NCBI RefSeq assembly: GCF_029338575.1
Contig: NZ_CP119993.1
Location: 806,001-870,000, forward strand
Length of the DNA stretch: 64,000 nt
Direction: 5' to 3'
From: Halomarina halobia
GTDB taxonomy: Archaea; Halobacteriota; Halobacteria; Halobacteriales; Haloarculaceae
Shown: piece by piece, positions 62,113 to 64,000 of the stretch
Numbering within the stretch: position 1 is the first letter of the stretch
Layout: every line of letters starts with the position of its first letter
Program-made: the position numbers and the translations under genes
Notes under the pieces: generated by a model
What the model was told of the DNA's origin: nothing
Database searches by the model: none
Seen by the model: only the letters and a program-made list of their open reading frames with translations

Positions 62113-63435
62113 ATGTCACGACAGGAGCCGACGACGCGGACTAAAGTGACGAGCATTCCCCACTGGTACGACCCGAAGAACGACATTATGACCGTCGCCG
62201 ATGGGGAGAACGTTCGCGTGCGGGACGATGAGGGGAGAGAGTACCTCGACTTCTGCTCACAACTCTACTGTGCGAACCTCGGTCACGACAACGAGGCGGT
62301 GATCAGGGCGATGGACGAGCAGGCCCGGCGGATCCCGTACGTCTCCTCCGCGAAACAGTCGCCCGTTCGCGAGGAACTCGCCGGCCGGTTAGCCGAGATC
62401 ACCCCCGGCAGACTCTCTCACACCTTCTTTTCCGTCTCGGGGAGCGAGGCCAACGAAATTGCGGTCCAACTCGCGCGGGAGTACCAGGACGCCCCGAAAG
62501 TGCTCACCCGCTGGCGGTCCTACCACGGCGGAACCTACGGCGCCGGGAGCCTTACGGGAGATCCGGATACGCGTGCGACGATCGAGCGTCACGCGGCGAC
62601 GTCCGGGGTCAGCAAGTTCCTTCCACCCCTACCGAACGCGTTCGGCACTGACGACCCGGCGGAACTCGCCCGATTAGCGGGGGAGCACCTCGAGTTCGTC
62701 ATCCGCAACGAGGGGCCGGAGTCGATCGCCGCGATCCTCACCGAACCGGTAGCCGGGACGAGCGGCGCGTTCCCCGCTCCGCCGGGGTACTTCGAACACC
62801 TCCGGGATCTCTGTAACGAGTACGACGTTCTCCTCATCTCCGATGAGGTCATCACCGGCTTCGGTCGCTGCGGCGATTGGTTCGGGATTGGCACCGAGGG
62901 CGTCGAGCCGGATATGCTGACGTTCGCAAAGGGTATCACGGGCGCGTACTCGCCGCTGGCCGGTGTGGTCATCGGCCCCGAGTTGGCGGAGTTCGTCGGT
63001 CGGGAGGGCTTTGATCTCGGCCAGACCTTCGCCGGTCACCCGGTCGCCTGTGCCGCCGGAGTCGCCGCCATCGACGAGTACGCGGACGGGGTCGTTGAGA
63101 ACGTTCGGGATCTCGAACCTGTCCTTCGGGACGGCCTCCGAACCATCGGGAACGAACACGACGTCGTGAACGCCGTCCACGGCCGGGGATTCCTCTGGGG
63201 CGTCGAGTTCGCCGACCCCGACACCGGCGAGCGGTTCCACGACCCCCGCGTCGACGAGGGTAACAATCCGGTCGGCGACGTGATCGCGGTCGCTCGCGAA
63301 CGAGGCGTGATCTTCGGTAGCGGCCGCCCGGCGTTCCAGATCATCCTCTCGCCCCCTCTGATCGCGGATCGGGATGACCTCGAACGGGCGCTGACGGTCC
63401 TGGACGAGGCGATCTCAGTGACCTTCGAGAACTGA
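62113..63435 (+). CDS. class III (omega) PLP aminotransferase
   Basis: A 440-residue fold-type I aminotransferase of class III. The phosphate-binding VSGSEANEIAVQLAR is near residue 110, D244 in LISDEVITGFGR binds the PLP nitrogen, and K273 in TFAKGITGAYSPLAG is the Schiff-base lysine. Relatives transaminate omega-amines such as putrescine, GABA, beta-alanine or gamma-glutamylputrescine, giving aldehydes. Next to the polyamine genes it could form the aldehyde that the AOR at 49.5 kb oxidises. It starts 257 bases after the amidotransferase gene and has its own promoter. Confidence 0.92.
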   Translation: MSRQEPTTRTKVTSIPHWYDPKNDIMTVADGENVRVRDDEGREYLDFCSQLYCANLGHDNEAVIRAMDEQARRIPYVSSAKQSPVREELAGRLAEITPGRLSHTFFSVSGSEANEIAVQLAREYQDAPKVLTRWRSYHGGTYGAGSLTGDPDTRATIERHAATSGVSKFLPPLPNAFGTDDPAELARLAGEHLEFVIRNEGPESIAAILTEPVAGTSGAFPAPPGYFEHLRDLCNEYDVLLISDEVITGFGRCGDWFGIGTEGVEPDMLTFAKGITGAYSPLAGVVIGPELAEFVGREGFDLGQTFAGHPVACAAGVAAIDEYADGVVENVRDLEPVLRDGLRTIGNEHDVVNAVHGRGFLWGVEFADPDTGERFHDPRVDEGNNPVGDVIAVARERGVIFGSGRPAFQIILSPPLIADRDDLERALTVLDEAISVTFEN

Positions 63436-63564
63436 GACCGAGACGGATAACGCGTTGGTTGGATTGTCGATCAGGGCCGATTCGTGAAAGAACACTGTCA
63501 ATACCGTCTTCTCAAGTAGTGGATATGGATCGGTCCTAACCGCAGTTTGCGTGTCAGTCGCAGG

Positions 63565-64000
63565 TTAACGGACTGTGGCTTCGCTCACGGGTTCAGCGAA
63601 CGCCACCGTCTCCTTGACGTCCGTAATCTCGACGTCGACCTGATCGCCCGGCTGGGTGCCGGGCACGATGAGGATGAACCCGCGCTTGACCTTCGCGATG
63701 CCGTCTCCTTGGTCGCCGAGCGTGTCGATCGTGACCGAGCGAATCTCTCCCTCCTCAACCGGCGGGGTCTGCTGATATCGTTCCGACGGCTGTGACGGCG
63801 AAGCAGCCGACGCACGCGACTGTGACGAGGCGGTCTCGGTCACATCCCGTTCTGTGGCGGTTGAGGGTTCTGCCTGGGAAGCGGTGGCCGCGGCTGGAAG
63901 GAGTGCAACGCGATACGACTCGTCGACGGATAGCGAGCTGTTCTCAACGAGTTCGGGCGGGATCGAGATGACGTAGCGATCGTCGTGCGCTTCGAGCGTG
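63565..64000 (-). CDS. TRAM-domain protein, N-terminus cut by window edge
   Basis: The frame is open from the window edge to the stop at 63565, giving 144 visible residues. The N-terminal part (HDDRYVISIPPELVENSSL) is followed by an Ala/Ser/Gln-rich linker and a C-terminal TRAM domain (VEEGEIRSVTIDTLGDQGDG, then IAKVKRGFILIVPGTQPGD). TRAM is an RNA-binding OB-fold; small archaeal TRAM proteins bind RNA and are thought to act as RNA chaperones. The long low-complexity linker between the two parts is unusual. A GTG at 63843 could start a shorter form, but homologous sequence continues upstream. Confidence 0.85.
   Translation of the reverse strand, partial: TLEAHDDRYVISIPPELVENSSLSVDESYRVALLPAAATASQAEPSTATERDVTETASSQSRASAASPSQPSERYQQTPPVEEGEIRSVTIDTLGDQGDGIAKVKRGFILIVPGTQPGDQVDVEITDVKETVAFAEPVSEATVR

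Noticed and set aside
1..64000. CRISPR arrays, rRNA and tRNA genes, integrase with attachment sites
   Set aside because: Looked for along the window; no regularly spaced repeats, conserved rRNA words, cloverleaf patterns or tyrosine-recombinase motifs were seen.

Overview
The window reads as haloarchaeal DNA (class Halobacteria). The coding DNA is GC-rich and its proteins are strongly acidic. Secreted binding proteins carry twin-arginine signals followed by a lipobox cysteine. Many genes start about 27 bases after an archaeal TATA-like box with no room for a leader. Typical haloarchaeal families are present (DUF7260, TrmB, small TRAM proteins, PadR-type winged helices, W-dependent aldehyde oxidoreductase). 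The species cannot be named from the sequence. No rRNA, tRNA or CRISPR array was found.

Region 1 (1-32 kb) is a dense catabolic cluster for an organic acid handled as its CoA thioester. It holds three acyl-CoA dehydrogenases, two acyl-CoA ligases, two enoyl-CoA hydratases, a thiolase, an acetoacetate-decarboxylase-like enzyme, an epoxide hydrolase, a HyuA/HyuB pair, two luciferase-like (LLM) oxidoreductases, two SDRs, two APH-fold kinases, a LivFGHM-type ABC importer with two binding proteins, and an IclR regulator. The part from 16.5 to 24.1 kb has the same enzyme classes as the bacterial levulinate/4-hydroxy-acid (lva) pathway: ligase, acyl-CoA dehydrogenase, SDR, a small protein overlapping a kinase, a second kinase and another SDR. 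A decayed second hyuB and a fragment of a DUF7260 gene lie between hyuA and the intact hyuB.

Region 2 (32-43.7 kb) is gene-poor accessory DNA. It holds an isolated enoyl-CoA hydratase, a TnpB (IS200/IS605-type) remnant with a structured right end, a metallo-beta-lactamase-fold hydrolase, a DDE transposase remnant, a TrmB regulator, a full DUF7260 gene, two PadR-like regulators, a homing-endonuclease-repeat protein and one or two very small ORFs.

Region 3 (43.7-63.4 kb) looks like amine, amino-acid or polyamine use. It carries a second hyuA-hyuB pair, an APC permease, an aldehyde:ferredoxin oxidoreductase with a divergent Lrp-type regulator, a PotABCD-type importer, an agmatinase-family ureohydrolase behind a 38-codon leader ORF, a winged-helix remnant, an ornithine cyclodeaminase/mu-crystallin-family enzyme, a glutamine-synthetase-like ligase, a class I glutamine amidotransferase and a class III aminotransferase. 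Together these resemble a gamma-glutamylated (Puu-like) polyamine route in which an aldehyde oxidoreductase could replace the usual aldehyde dehydrogenase. The 8-mer GTATTAGA recurs upstream of three of these transcription units, and TATTAGA overlaps the TATA boxes of two more. The window ends inside a TRAM-domain gene.
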